The translations under genes were made by a program, and so were the position numbers. Of a stretch of DNA of 64,000 nt, positions 55,631 to 63,894 are shown in pieces. The notes beneath the pieces were generated by a model, which saw only the letters and a list, made by a program, of their open reading frames with translations, did not search any database and was not told the DNA's origin. Origin of the DNA: Nakamurella multipartita DSM 44233 (GTDB lineage Bacteria; Actinomycetota; Actinomycetes; Mycobacteriales; Nakamurellaceae); NCBI RefSeq assembly GCF_000024365.1, contig NC_013235.1, positions 310,001 to 374,000 of the forward strand. The letters are read 5' to 3'. Numbering within the stretch: the stretch's first letter is position 1; each line of letters starts with the position of its first letter.

Positions 55631-56998
55631 TCAGACCGGGACCGTTCGGGCGGTCGCGAGCAACTCGCGCCAGGTGCACACCTTGACCCGCGGGCGGCCC
55701 AGGGGTGCCCCGGCGCGCAGCTCGGCAGTGTCGATCGCGGTCCAGCCGTCGAGATCGACGAGGTCCGGCTGCCGTCGCCGCAGCCACGCCTCGATCGCCC
55801 CGGGGTCGGCGGCGGCCGGCCGGGTGGACGCGCCCGGGGTGCTGGCCAGGTCGGCCAGCAGGGTGTGCACGGTGTCGGTGGCGCACTTCTTGTTGGTTCC
55901 GATGATCCCGCTGGGACCCCGTTTGATCCAGCCGGCGACATACTCCCGGTCGCCGCCGAGCACCCGGCCCTCGACGTTGGGGACCAGGCCGGCGCGGTCG
56001 TCGAACGGCACCCCGGGGATCGGCACCCCGCGGTAGCCCACCGCCCGCAGCACCAGCCCAGCGGCGAGCTCTTCCCGCTCACCGGTGTCGATCGCGGTCG
56101 CCGCCCCGTCACCCGGATCCAGGAGCCGGTTGCGGCCCAGCACGACGGACTCCACCCGATCCCGCCCCCGGATCTCGATCGGCGAGGTCAGGAAGCGCAG
56201 GGTGATCCGGCGGCCGGTTCCGGCGGGCTCGGCCGCGGCGTACCGGCGCAACACCTCCAGGTTGTGCCGGGGCACATGAGGCAGATCGGCATCGGCGTCG
56301 GGCGGCCCCAGCTGGGCCGGATCGACGATCACGTCCGCCCCGGTGAGCTCGCCGAGCTCGCGCAGCTCGGGGGTGGTGAAGCTGGCCTGCGCCGGCCCGC
56401 GGCGCCCGATCACCAGCACGTCCCGGATGCGGCTGGCCCGCAACGCCACCAGCGCGTGGTCGGCGATGTCGGTGGCGGCCAGCCGGTCCGGCGGGGTGCT
56501 CAGGATGCGGGCGACATCCAGGGCGACGTTGCCGTGGCCGACGATCACCGCCCGGCTGACCTGCAGGTCGAAGGTCAACGCCCGGAAATCGGGATGGCCG
56601 TTGTACCAGCCGACGAAGTCGCGGGCGCCCACCGATCCCGGCCGATCCGCACCGGGGATGTGCAGGTCCCGGTCGGCCGGTGACCCGACGCAGTAGACCA
56701 CCGCGTCGTAGCGGGCCAGCAGCTCCTCGCGGCTGACCGTGGTGCCCACCTCCACGTTGCCGAACCACCGGAACCGTTCGTGCGTCGCGGTTCTGGCGAA
56801 CTGGGCGGAGATGGATTTGATCTTGGGATGGTCCGGGGCGACGCCCGCGCGGACCAGGCCCCACGGGGTGGGCAGCCGCTCGTACATGTCCACCCGCACC
56901 CGCGGCTCGGGTGGGGCCAGCAGGGCCGCGGCGGCGTAGAAGCCGGCCGGTCCGGCGCCGACGACGGCCACCGCGAAGTCGGGCACGGCGTTCGGCAC
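55631..56998 (-). CDS. fprA: Ferredoxin/ferredoxin-NADP reductase (FprA, adrenodoxin reductase type)
   Basis: 455 residues from a GTG with GGAGG upstream. It transfers electrons between NADPH and ferredoxins, serving P450s. FAD binding: [20 protein letters not shown]. The block [20 protein letters not shown] and [19 protein letters not shown] (NADP site), then [13 protein letters not shown], are characteristic of adrenodoxin-reductase-like FprA. The C-terminus ends in [13 protein letters not shown]-type helices. It may serve the P450 at 10-11.3 kb, though they are 45 kb apart. Confidence 0.92.
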   Translation of the reverse strand: MPNAVPDFAVAVVGAGPAGFYAAAALLAPPEPRVRVDMYERLPTPWGLVRAGVAPDHPKIKSISAQFARTATHERFRWFGNVEVGTTVSREELLARYDAVVYCVGSPADRDLHIPGADRPGSVGARDFVGWYNGHPDFRALTFDLQVSRAVIVGHGNVALDVARILSTPPDRLAATDIADHALVALRASRIRDVLVIGRRGPAQASFTTPELRELGELTGADVIVDPAQLGPPDADADLPHVPRHNLEVLRRYAAAEPAGTGRRITLRFLTSPIEIRGRDRVESVVLGRNRLLDPGDGAATAIDTGEREELAAGLVLRAVGYRGVPIPGVPFDDRAGLVPNVEGRVLGGDREYVAGWIKRGPSGIIGTNKKCATDTVHTLLADLASTPGASTRPAAADPGAIEAWLRRRQPDLVDLDGWTAIDTAELRAGAPLGRPRVKVCTWRELLATARTVPV

Positions 56999-57101
56999 GG
57001 GCTGACCACCTCCGCGAGGGAACCGTCATCGGCGTTGACCGTTCCCATGCTGCCACCTCGGTGCGCCGCGGACCGGGCCGACGCGCACCGGCCCGGGTCG
57101 A

Positions 57102-58088
57102 TCAGGCGGCGGGGATCAGCCGGCGCAAGGTGGACCCGGCCAACTCCACGATGCCGGGCTGATGCCCGTTGGCGATCAGGTTGACGATCACCCCGTCGAC
57201 TCCGGTGTCGAGCACCCGGGCCTGCAGATCGGCGGCGACGTCGTCGGGGGTGCCGGCGAACAGCCGGGACTCCATGGACTTTCGCCGCTCGGGATCCAGC
57301 GAGTCCAGGTCGACCCCGGTGCGCCGGAAGTGCTCGAGCATCGCCGCCCGGGCCCGGTCGCCGTCCTCGTCGATGATCCCGGTGACCAGGAAGCTGGTCT
57401 CCAGGGTCGAGCGGTCCCGATCCACCTCGGCGCACCGCTCGTCCAGCGCGGCCAGCTTGCGCGGCAACTCGTCCGGGGCGCAGATGATGTTCAGGTGCTG
57501 GGCGTAGCGGGCGGCCAGCCCGAAGGTCTTGCGCTCGCCCCCGCCGCCCAACAGGATCGGCAGGTCGTCGCGCAGCCGGGGCTCGTTCATGGCCGACTCG
57601 GTGTGATACCAGCGGCCGTCGACGGTGGGCCGCTCGCCCCTGAGCATCGGCGCGATGATGGACAGCGACTCGGCCAGCTTGCTGAACCGGTCGCCGAAGG
57701 TGCCGAATTCGAAGCCGAGCTGGCGGTGTTCCAGTTCGTACCAGCCGGCGCCGATGCCGAGCACGGCCCGACCGCCGCTGACCACGTCCAAAGTGGTGAC
57801 CGTCTTGGCCAGCAGCGTCGGATTGCGATAGGTGTTTCCGGTGACCAGCGCCGAGAGCTGAATCCGATCGGTGACGCCGGACAGGGCCGACAGCGTGGAG
57901 TAGGCCTCCAGCATCGGCTGGTCGGGCGAACCGATACCGGGTAGTTGATAGAAGTGGTCCATCACGAAGACCGCGTCGAAGCCCGCCGCTTCCGCGGCCC
58001 GGGCCTGCGCGACCACCGTGGGGAAAAGCTGGTCGACCGCGGTGCCGTAGGAGAAGTTCGGGATCTGGTAACCAAGCCGGATGCTCAC
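57102..58088 (-). CDS. LLM-class F420-dependent oxidoreductase
   Basis: 328 residues from a GTG at 58088. Bacterial luciferase-like TIM barrel: RLGYQIPNFSYG, AAGFDAVFVMDHFYQLPGIG, TVTTLDVVSGGRAVLGIGAG, WYELEHRQLGFEFGTFGDRF and ILLGGGGERKTFGLAARYAQ. The GIGAGWYExEH pattern is typical of F420-dependent LLM enzymes, which reduce or oxidise C=N or C=C bonds. It is a single gene, facing away from the small-peptide locus to its right. Confidence 0.9.
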   Translation of the reverse strand: MSIRLGYQIPNFSYGTAVDQLFPTVVAQARAAEAAGFDAVFVMDHFYQLPGIGSPDQPMLEAYSTLSALSGVTDRIQLSALVTGNTYRNPTLLAKTVTTLDVVSGGRAVLGIGAGWYELEHRQLGFEFGTFGDRFSKLAESLSIIAPMLRGERPTVDGRWYHTESAMNEPRLRDDLPILLGGGGERKTFGLAARYAQHLNIICAPDELPRKLAALDERCAEVDRDRSTLETSFLVTGIIDEDGDRARAAMLEHFRRTGVDLDSLDPERRKSMESRLFAGTPDDVAADLQARVLDTGVDGVIVNLIANGHQPGIVELAGSTLRRLIPAA

Positions 58089-58285
58089 CGGACCAGCCTA
58101 CTGCCCGGTGAACCCGCGGTCACTTTGTTGGGCTGATCACGATCTGCCCGCGGCCGGCCCGGAATGCGACGGTCCATCCCGCCATCAACCGCCGATGCCG
58201 TCGAATGGTTCTGCCATAGTGCTTGCCCCGCAATAGGTTTCGCCGGCCCTAGCAGCGCCGTGCGGATCGCGCTCCGCAGTCGGGC

Positions 58286-58330
58286 GTGGTCCTGCCCACG
58301 TTGACCGGCCGGATCGTCCAGCAGTACGGT
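58286..58330 (+). promoter_or_regulatory. Promoter of the first CxxxCxxC micropeptide gene
   Basis: TTGACC (58301-58306), an 18-bp spacer and TACGGT (58325-58330, TAnnnT type). A 15-bp element directly upstream (GTGGTCCTGCCCACG, 58286-58300) is repeated with two changes before the second micropeptide gene. The -10 box ends 44 bp before the ATG. Confidence 0.75.
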
Positions 58331-58374
58331 CGTTATGTAAAAGCTGGTGGGGAATGACGGGACGAGGAGAAATC

Positions 58375-58452
58375 ATGAACGAGCAATTGCCGGTGGAATA
58401 CACCGACTGCGCGCTGGACTGCCTGTACTGCAGCCTTCCGGAAACGGACTGA
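58375..58452 (+). CDS. 25-residue CxxxCxxC micropeptide, copy 1
   Basis: ATG at 58375 with GAGGAG 5 bases upstream. The peptide begins MNEQLPVEYT and ends DCALDCLYCSLPETD. Three cysteines at 12, 16 and 19 form C-x3-C-x2-C with Tyr before the last, the same spacing as the [4Fe-4S] loop of radical SAM enzymes. There is no signal peptide and no membrane segment; the peptide is acidic. A second gene 344 bp downstream encodes a peptide identical at 19 of 25 positions. I know of no family. Candidate roles: metal or cluster-binding mini-protein, RiPP-type precursor (no maturase nearby), or a regulatory peptide. Both copies have their own promoter, so they are probably expressed separately. Confidence 0.75.
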   Translation: MNEQLPVEYTDCALDCLYCSLPETD

Positions 58453-58468
58453 CCGCTGTCCGTTCCGG
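58438..58468 (+). terminator. Hairpin overlapping the stop of micropeptide copy 1
   Basis: CCGGAAACGGAC / GTCCGTTCCGG form an 11-bp stem with one bulged A and an 8-base loop that contains the stop codon. It may end the transcript or stabilise it. No U-tract follows, only TTGG. Confidence 0.55.
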
Positions 58469-58618
58469 TTGGTCATCCTCCGGAAAGCGAAATGTAACAT
58501 CCGGGAAACCTGGCCCGCCTGGCCGGTCGGGATCCGTGTTTGTCGGCGAGAGTGCTTGTTTAGCAGACGATGTCAAACTTCAAATGGCGGCCGGGTGAAC
58601 GCCGTGGGCGGTGTCCGG

Positions 58619-58663
58619 GTGGTCCAGCCCACATTGACCCGACATTCGTGAGCCGGATACGGT
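58619..58663 (+). promoter_or_regulatory. Promoter of the second CxxxCxxC micropeptide gene
   Basis: TTGACC (58634-58639), an 18-bp spacer and TACGGT (58658-58663). The stretch ending at the -35 box (58619-58639) matches the one before copy 1 at 19 of 21 positions, while the spacers and 5' leaders differ. The -10 box ends 55 bp before the GTG. Confidence 0.75.
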
Positions 58664-58718
58664 TTTGTTCAGCAGGGCCGCAGGATATCAAAGTAGATTT
58701 TAATTTGAGGAGCCGAAC

Positions 58719-58796
58719 GTGAACGAGAATTCACTTCCCGAGTACGCCGACTGTGCCACCGATTGCCTCTACTGCAGCCTGCCCGAGACCGACTGA
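58719..58796 (+). CDS. 25-residue CxxxCxxC micropeptide, copy 2
   Basis: GTG at 58719 with TTGAGGAG ending 6 bases upstream. The peptide begins MNENSLPEYA and ends DCATDCLYCSLPETD. Compared with copy 1 it keeps the start MNE, the EY pair, all three cysteines and the last eleven residues. Within the conserved positions at least eight codons carry synonymous changes (TGC/TGT, GCG/GCC, GAC/GAT, CTG/CTC, CTT/CTG, CCG/CCC, GAA/GAG, ACG/ACC), which is the mark of protein-level selection. The leader between promoter and start is AT-rich for this genome. The next gene begins 142 bp later and has its own ribosome site. Confidence 0.75.
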   Translation: MNENSLPEYADCATDCLYCSLPETD

Positions 58797-58938
58797 TGAA
58801 GTGGCGTCACTGACTGGCTGACTCATCCCGCCTGATGGCCGTTCCCGGCCGGACCGCCCGCCCCCTCCGTAGGGTGAAGGATGCCGGCGCCTGGCCCGCC
58901 AGTTCGACACCTCGTCGAGGCCGGCCGAAGGGATGCCC

Positions 58939-59163
58939 ATGGTGAGCGAGGCGGATCTGGACCAGCGGATCGAACAGGCCTTCCGTGATGTGCTGCGCAA
59001 GGCGATCGCCTGGCGGATGATCACCGACGATCCCGACCAGGTGGCCGTGGTCGACTACGCGGCCCGCGAGTTGCACGCCGCCGTCGTGGAATACGAGGCG
59101 GCGATGAACGCCTGGACCGGGCCGATCGATCCGGACGGCTCCGCCTCACCAGCGGTCGGCTGA
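58939..59163 (+). CDS. Small hypothetical helical protein
   Basis: 74 residues. GAAGGG lies 6 bases before the ATG at 58939; an ATG two codons earlier is too close to the ribosome site. The sequence (EADLDQRIEQAFRDVLRKAI, then VVDYAARELHAAVVEYEAAM) is almost entirely amphipathic helix, with a short Pro/Asp tail. It could be a small helical-bundle protein. No family recognised. It follows the micropeptide pair on the same strand. Confidence 0.6.
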   Translation: MVSEADLDQRIEQAFRDVLRKAIAWRMITDDPDQVAVVDYAARELHAAVVEYEAAMNAWTGPIDPDGSASPAVG

Positions 59164-59188
59164 TCAGGCCGCGCCGCTCGGCCCGCGG

Positions 59189-59689
59189 TCAGCGGCGACG
59201 GCCCGGCCGCTCGTTCAGCTTCTGATCGCGATACAGCTCGTCGAGCGTCATGGTGCCGTAGCGGAAGTTCTTCATGCTCCAGCCGAGCAGTCCGAGCGCG
59301 AGCAGCCCGGAGAAGATGAGGAACACGCCGGTGCCCCAGCCACCGAAGAGCCACCACTTCTCGGCCAGCGGCCACCAGCCGGGCGCGGCCGGGCGAATGC
59401 CCCAGATCACGCCGACGGCGATCAGCCCCAGCGCCAGCGTGGTCGACATGATGATCCGCGGCCACGACTTCACGCCTTCCGCGGCGCCCCGGTAGGCCGC
59501 CCGCTTGACCGGGTCCAGCAGCCGGTCGGCCCATTCGTAGTTCTTGGCCAGCACCCACAGGCCCAGGGCCAACAGCAGCAGGCCGGGCCCGGGCAGGATC
59601 AACGCGGCGACGCCGGCCGCCACCAACAGCCAGCCCAGGATCTCCAGCCCGATGCGAGTCGCCTTCGAGGAACTGCCGTTGTCGCCCAT
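59189..59689 (-). CDS. PGPGW-type transmembrane protein (TIGR02611-like)
   Basis: 166 residues with about four membrane helices. The hallmark LILPGPGLLLLALGLWVLAK followed by NYEWADRLLDPVKRAA matches the PGPGW family, whose function is unknown. The C-terminus is hydrophilic and basic. ATG at 59689. It converges on the small helical protein gene. Confidence 0.85.
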   Translation of the reverse strand: MGDNGSSSKATRIGLEILGWLLVAAGVAALILPGPGLLLLALGLWVLAKNYEWADRLLDPVKRAAYRGAAEGVKSWPRIIMSTTLALGLIAVGVIWGIRPAAPGWWPLAEKWWLFGGWGTGVFLIFSGLLALGLLGWSMKNFRYGTMTLDELYRDQKLNERPGRRR

Positions 59690-59778
59690 GCCGTCAGGAT
59701 GCCAAACCTGAGACCTCCTGGTGACCGCCGCGGACCGATTGCGACCGATTCCGGCCAGATGCGGCTTTTCGCCGGCGG

Positions 59779-60915
59779 TCAGGGCACACGAGGGTCGCGG
59801 ACCGGTCTTTGGCCGACCGGGCGATGCAGACGAGCCGCGACAAACGGGAAGATTGCGATCGACAGGACACCGGCGCCGACCAGGGCGGCCGCGTTCTCCG
59901 GCAGCATCACCCCCGACTGCAGGCCGATCTCGGACAGGGCGACCAGCAACGGCAATGCCGTCGCCGTCAGGAACATCATCTCTACGCGCTGCCGCGGGCC
60001 CAGGGTCTTGCGGTAGATCAGGATGGCCGGCACCCCCCGCACCACCAACAGCAGCACGAAGAAGGCCAGCAACCGTCCGGGGCTGTTCAGGATCGACTGC
60101 AGGTCAAGGCCCATGCCCGAGCTGACGAAGAAGACGGGAATGAAGAAGCCGTAGCCGACGGCATCGAGCTTGTCCTCGAATTCCTGATTGCCCTCGGCGG
60201 ACGAGGTCTGCCGCAACACCATGCCGGCGAAGAACGCGCCCAGGGCCGCCTCGATGCCGAAGTTCTCGGTGATCAACAACAGGGCCAGCAGCAGGACCAC
60301 GGTGATCCGCAGTGTCGACTGCGAGGTGGCGTGCTTGTGCAGCCAGGCCAGGAGCAGGGCCAGGCCGGCGATCGAGGCGATGATCAACGCCTCCCACCAG
60401 GAGTCGTAGGCGCCGAGAAACAGTGAGATCGCCAGGATGGGCAGCAACTCGCCGACCGCCCCGGCCGCGAAGACGTACCGTCCGAACGGCCCGGCGAGCA
60501 TCTGCTGCTCGCGCAGGATCGGCAGCAGCGTGCCCAGTGCGGTGGTGGTCAGGGCGATCGCCACCGGGACGAAAGCCTTGACGTAGCCGAGGTACTCCAG
60601 CCCGCCGACGACCAGCACCGCCAGCGCCGCGCTGACGCCCCAGGCCAGCAAGGCCTGCGTGCCGGCCCGCTCGCGCAGCATCCGTGGGTCCAGCTCGTGG
60701 CCGGCCAGCAGGAACAGAAAGCCCAGCCCCAACCCGGAGAGCAGTTCGATGTCGACGGCGTCCGCCCAGCCCAGCACCGAGGGCCCGATGACCATGCCGC
60801 CCAGGATCAGGAACAGCACCTGGGGCGGCCGGCCCGGCACCAGCCGGGAGGCGATAGGGGCCAGCGCGGCCACGGTCATCACCAGCAACAGCGACCACAG
60901 CGAGCTCTCGCTCAT
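59779..60915 (-). CDS. Cation:proton antiporter (CPA2/KefB-like)
   Basis: 378 residues with about eleven membrane helices. Features: RPPQVLFLILGGMVIGPSVL, FLLAGHELDPRML, FGIEAALGAFFAGMVLRQTS and FFIPVFFVSSGMGLDLQSIL. The pattern matches CPA2/Kef-type Na+(K+)/H+ antiporters without the C-terminal RCK domain. It would exchange a cation for protons. It lies 44 bp downstream of zwf on the same strand; a functional link is not evident. Confidence 0.9.
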   Translation of the reverse strand: MSESSLWSLLLVMTVAALAPIASRLVPGRPPQVLFLILGGMVIGPSVLGWADAVDIELLSGLGLGFLFLLAGHELDPRMLRERAGTQALLAWGVSAALAVLVVGGLEYLGYVKAFVPVAIALTTTALGTLLPILREQQMLAGPFGRYVFAAGAVGELLPILAISLFLGAYDSWWEALIIASIAGLALLLAWLHKHATSQSTLRITVVLLLALLLITENFGIEAALGAFFAGMVLRQTSSAEGNQEFEDKLDAVGYGFFIPVFFVSSGMGLDLQSILNSPGRLLAFFVLLLVVRGVPAILIYRKTLGPRQRVEMMFLTATALPLLVALSEIGLQSGVMLPENAAALVGAGVLSIAIFPFVAARLHRPVGQRPVRDPRVP

Positions 60916-60959
60916 CGATCAGCGCCCGTCATCATCGTCGTGGCCGACCCGACCGGAAC

Positions 60960-62468
60960 TCAGCGGGTTTCCCGCCAGGTTCGTTCGAACGGGAGGCGCC
61001 AGGCGTGCGGCGCGATGAGCTGGTGGATCGCGTTGGGTCCCCAGGAGCCCGGGGCGTACGGCTTGACCGGCGGCGGGTTCTCCAGCAGGGGAATCGAGCG
61101 TTCCCAGAGGCTCTCGATGCCCTCGGCAGTGGTGAACAGGGTGTGGTCGCCACGCATCGCGTCCAGGATGAGCCGTTCGTAGGCTTCCAGCACGTCCGCG
61201 GCGCGATCGGTGTCGTGTGCCGAGAACTGCATGCTCAGCTTGTCCATCTTCATGCCCGGACCGGGTCGCTTGCCGTAGAACGACAATGACACCTTGGTCT
61301 CGTCGGCCAGGTCGAAGGTGAGATGGTCCGGGCCCTGCAGGCCGACCCCGGACCCGGCCGGGAACATGCTCTTGGGCGCCTCGCGGAAGGCGATGGAGAT
61401 GATCCGCTGGCCCTCGGCCAGGCGCTTGCCGGTGCGCAGGTAGAACGGGACGCCGGCCCAGCGCCAGTTGTCGATGCCGCACTTGAGGGCGATGAAGGTC
61501 TCGGTCTCCGAGTCCGGGGACACCCCTTCCTCCTGCCGGTACCCGTTGTACTGGCCGCGGACCACGTTGGCCGGGTTGATCGGCAACAACGATCGGAAGA
61601 CCTTGTTCTTCTCCTCGCTGATCGCCCGGGGCTCCAGCGCGGTCGGCGGTTCGATGGCCACGAAGGCCATCACCTGGAACAGGTGGGTGACCACCATGTC
61701 CTTGTAGGCGCCGGTCGATTCGTAGAAGCCGGCCCGTCGATCCAGGCCGAGGGTCTCGGGAATGTCGATCTGGATGTGGTCGATGAAGTTGCGGTTCCAG
61801 ATCGGTTCGAACAGGCCGTTGGCGAAGCGGAACGCCAGGATGTTCTGCGCCGCCTCCTTGCCCAGGAAGTGGTCGATCCGGAAGATCTGGCTCTCCCGAA
61901 AGACCTGGTGGACAAGCTGGTTGAGCAGCACGGCGCTGTCGAAGTCGGTCCCGAAAGGCTTTTCCATCACCACCCGGGAGCGGGCGACCAGATCGGCCTG
62001 GTCGAGCATCGTCACCACCGCGAGGGCGGCCTTGGGCGGCACGCTCAGGTAGTGCAGCCGGCGCACGTCGGGGCCGAGCTCGGCCTCGGCCTCGGCGACC
62101 GCCCGGGCCAGGGCCTCCGGTCCGGCGCTCTGCGGCACGTACCGCAGGCGCGGAGCGAAGGTGTCCCAGTTCTGCACGTCCTTGGGTCGCGAGCTGAACT
62201 CGGTGACCGCCGCGCGCGCCAGCTCGCGGAACTGGTCGGTGTCCATTTCCTCCAGAGAGGTTGCCACGACCTGGATGTCGGGGGTCAGGGCGGACAGCGA
62301 CAGGTGCGTCAGGCCAGGCAGGAGCTTGCGCCGGGCGAGATCTCCGGTGGCGCCGAACAGCACCACCACATACGGATCGAGTTGCTCATCGGCCCGGCGG
62401 TAGGGCCGGGAACCCGGCGCCGGATAGGCAATGGTCTGCGGCAGTGATTCCGACAGTGGTTCCGACAT
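60960..62468 (-). CDS. zwf: Glucose-6-phosphate 1-dehydrogenase
   Basis: 502 residues. Oxidises glucose 6-phosphate to 6-phosphogluconolactone with NADP+, first step of the oxidative pentose phosphate pathway. NADP site VVLFGATGDLARRKLLPGL; substrate/catalytic motif RIDHFLGKEAAQNILAFRF with the catalytic histidine and lysine; VPFYLRTGKRL near residue 335. Length is normal. It is not in the usual tal/opcA/pgl operon. Its product would use the glucose 6-phosphate made by the PTS at 30-34.7 kb. Confidence 0.95.
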   Translation of the reverse strand: MSEPLSESLPQTIAYPAPGSRPYRRADEQLDPYVVVLFGATGDLARRKLLPGLTHLSLSALTPDIQVVATSLEEMDTDQFRELARAAVTEFSSRPKDVQNWDTFAPRLRYVPQSAGPEALARAVAEAEAELGPDVRRLHYLSVPPKAALAVVTMLDQADLVARSRVVMEKPFGTDFDSAVLLNQLVHQVFRESQIFRIDHFLGKEAAQNILAFRFANGLFEPIWNRNFIDHIQIDIPETLGLDRRAGFYESTGAYKDMVVTHLFQVMAFVAIEPPTALEPRAISEEKNKVFRSLLPINPANVVRGQYNGYRQEEGVSPDSETETFIALKCGIDNWRWAGVPFYLRTGKRLAEGQRIISIAFREAPKSMFPAGSGVGLQGPDHLTFDLADETKVSLSFYGKRPGPGMKMDKLSMQFSAHDTDRAADVLEAYERLILDAMRGDHTLFTTAEGIESLWERSIPLLENPPPVKPYAPGSWGPNAIHQLIAPHAWRLPFERTWRETR

Positions 62469-62610
62469 CTGTTGATGATCTCACTGGAAAGTCTTCGATC
62501 CGATGGTGGGGAGCCCGGACCTCACGGGGGCAGCATCGTGCCCCGGCCCGAGGGCCCGGTCGTGCCACTTCGGCGCGGCCTGGTCGGCTGCCTTCTGAAC
62601 CGGCCAGGCC

Positions 62611-63441
62611 TTAGGAGCGCCACTGTCCCGGGTGAGCGGGCTCCCGAACTGCACAGTCCCCCGCCGTGCCCGCTCGGAAACGGCTTTGTCGATTCGGGTC
62701 CGGCTCCCGGTCCAGCCCGGGCAACTCGCCGGTGGCCACCACGGCCCGCGCGAGCTCGATCAACTTGACGTTGCGTTGCTGCGAGTGCCGGCGCAACAGG
62801 GCGAAGCCCTGATCGGCGTCCAGGCCGAACCGGCTGCGCAGCAGGCCGACCGCCTGCCCGACCGTGCTGCGGCTCACCAGCGCACGTTCCAGTTGCTGCC
62901 GCCGCTCGGACCCCTCGACCAGCACCGACAGGTGGGCCGCAAGGGTGGCCAGATCCGCCCACTCGTCGACGACGCCGTCCATGGCCCGGGGCCGCCCGGA
63001 CGAGAGCGGGGCGGGCGGCAGCGGGGTGGGGGAGTACAGGGTGAGCGTGCCCAGCGTCCGTCCGGCGTGCAGGCGGATGGAGGCGGCGGCCCGGACGCCG
63101 AGCGTGAGCGCCGCCGGGCGCCACCGGGGCCAGCGCGGGTCGCGGCCCAGATCGCCGGCGATGATCAGATCAACGGTCAGCGCGTCGTGGGCCGGGCCGT
63201 CCTGCAGCGCCCACTGCCGCTGGTCGCAGCCCGGGTCGACCGACCCGGTCTCGCTCAGCGTTCCCCAGGCTCCGGAGGCGAGACGGCCGGCCAGCGCGGC
63301 GCCCTGCCACGGGCCGGTCAATGCGAGATCCATGAGCGATGGGGCCGCCTCGGCCAGCGGCCGGGTGATCGCGTCCCGCAGGAGGTCGGCGAGGGCGGCC
63401 GCAGTCAGGGCAGGCGGCAGTTCGCGCCGACCCTGAGCCAT
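62611..63441 (-). CDS. GAF-ANTAR-type regulator
   Basis: 276 residues. The central part resembles a GAF sensor domain (LTLGVRAAASIRLHAGRTLGT, LTLYSPTPLP). The ANTAR RNA-binding domain follows: LERALVSRSTVGQAVGLLRS, FGLDADQGFALLRRHSQQRN, VKLIELARAVVATGEL. ANTAR proteins bind paired hairpins in nascent RNA and prevent termination. The last 30 residues are unconserved and rich in Arg/Pro. Divergent from the lysine-rich small protein; nested palindromes lie between them. Confidence 0.88.
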   Translation of the reverse strand: MAQGRRELPPALTAAALADLLRDAITRPLAEAAPSLMDLALTGPWQGAALAGRLASGAWGTLSETGSVDPGCDQRQWALQDGPAHDALTVDLIIAGDLGRDPRWPRWRPAALTLGVRAAASIRLHAGRTLGTLTLYSPTPLPPAPLSSGRPRAMDGVVDEWADLATLAAHLSVLVEGSERRQQLERALVSRSTVGQAVGLLRSRFGLDADQGFALLRRHSQQRNVKLIELARAVVATGELPGLDREPDPNRQSRFRAGTAGDCAVREPAHPGQWRS

Positions 63442-63497
63442 CGCCGTTCCTCACCCCACCGGGGGCCGGTCCCGGATGACCGGCCCATCGACCAATC

Positions 63498-63539
63498 AAC
63501 ACCCCCCAAGGGGTGGTCCGGCACACCCCTAGGGGGGTT
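63498..63539. promoter_or_regulatory. Nested palindromes between the ANTAR regulator and the basic small protein
   Basis: Two arms, 63498-63515 (AACACCCCCCAAGGGGTG) and 63524-63539 (CACCCCTAGGGGGGTT), are near-perfect inverted repeats of each other. Each also contains its own smaller palindrome (CCCCAAGGGG, CCCCTAGGGG). Such paired symmetric sites suggest an operator or a paired-hairpin RNA element. Confidence 0.55.
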
Positions 63540-63654
63540 ACCTCGCTGGTCTGCGGGTCGCCGGTTTGACCGGGTTCAGCGCCGGAAACCGGATGAGTGG
63601 TTGATCCGGGGCCGATATCCGGTTGTCGATCGATGGACAGAAAGGGGCACCGTC

Positions 63655-63894
63655 ATGAGCAAGGACCTGAGCAAGCCCAAGAACCGCAAGAAGCTCGACA
63701 AGTCCGCGTTTGCGCTGCCCGGAAAGCGCAAGTACCCCATCCCGGACAAGGCGCACGCCCGCAACGCGCTGGCCCGGGTCGCCCAGCACGGCACCAAGGA
63801 CGAGCAGAAGAAGGTCAAGGCCGCCGTGCACAAGAAGTTTCCCGGCATCGGGCGCGACGGCAAGGGCAAGGGCAAGAAGGCGGCCAAAACCTGA
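63655..63894 (+). CDS. Small lysine-rich protein (DUF6582-like)
   Basis: 79 residues, strongly basic. The core, FALPGKRKYPIPDKAHARNA followed by LARVAQHGTKDEQKKVKAAV, is found in many bacterial and phage proteins of unknown function, sometimes as the tail of larger ones. The C-terminus is Lys/Gly-rich (GKGKGKKAAK), suggesting nucleic-acid contact. The ATG at 63655 has AAAGGGG upstream. It ends the annotated part of the window; 63895-64000 shows no gene I can support. Confidence 0.85.
   Translation: MSKDLSKPKNRKKLDKSAFALPGKRKYPIPDKAHARNALARVAQHGTKDEQKKVKAAVHKKFPGIGRDGKGKGKKAAKT

Noticed and set aside
58604-58660. GTG-started mini-frame between the two micropeptides
   Set aside because: It has no ribosome site, no cysteines and no similarity to the pair; it also overlaps the second promoter.
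58719-59163. Micropeptides as attenuation leaders for the helical protein gene at 58939
   Set aside because: There are two copies with separate promoters, the copy 1 transcript has its own hairpin, and the downstream gene is 142 bp away with its own ribosome site. The conserved C-terminus is not a run of a regulatory codon.
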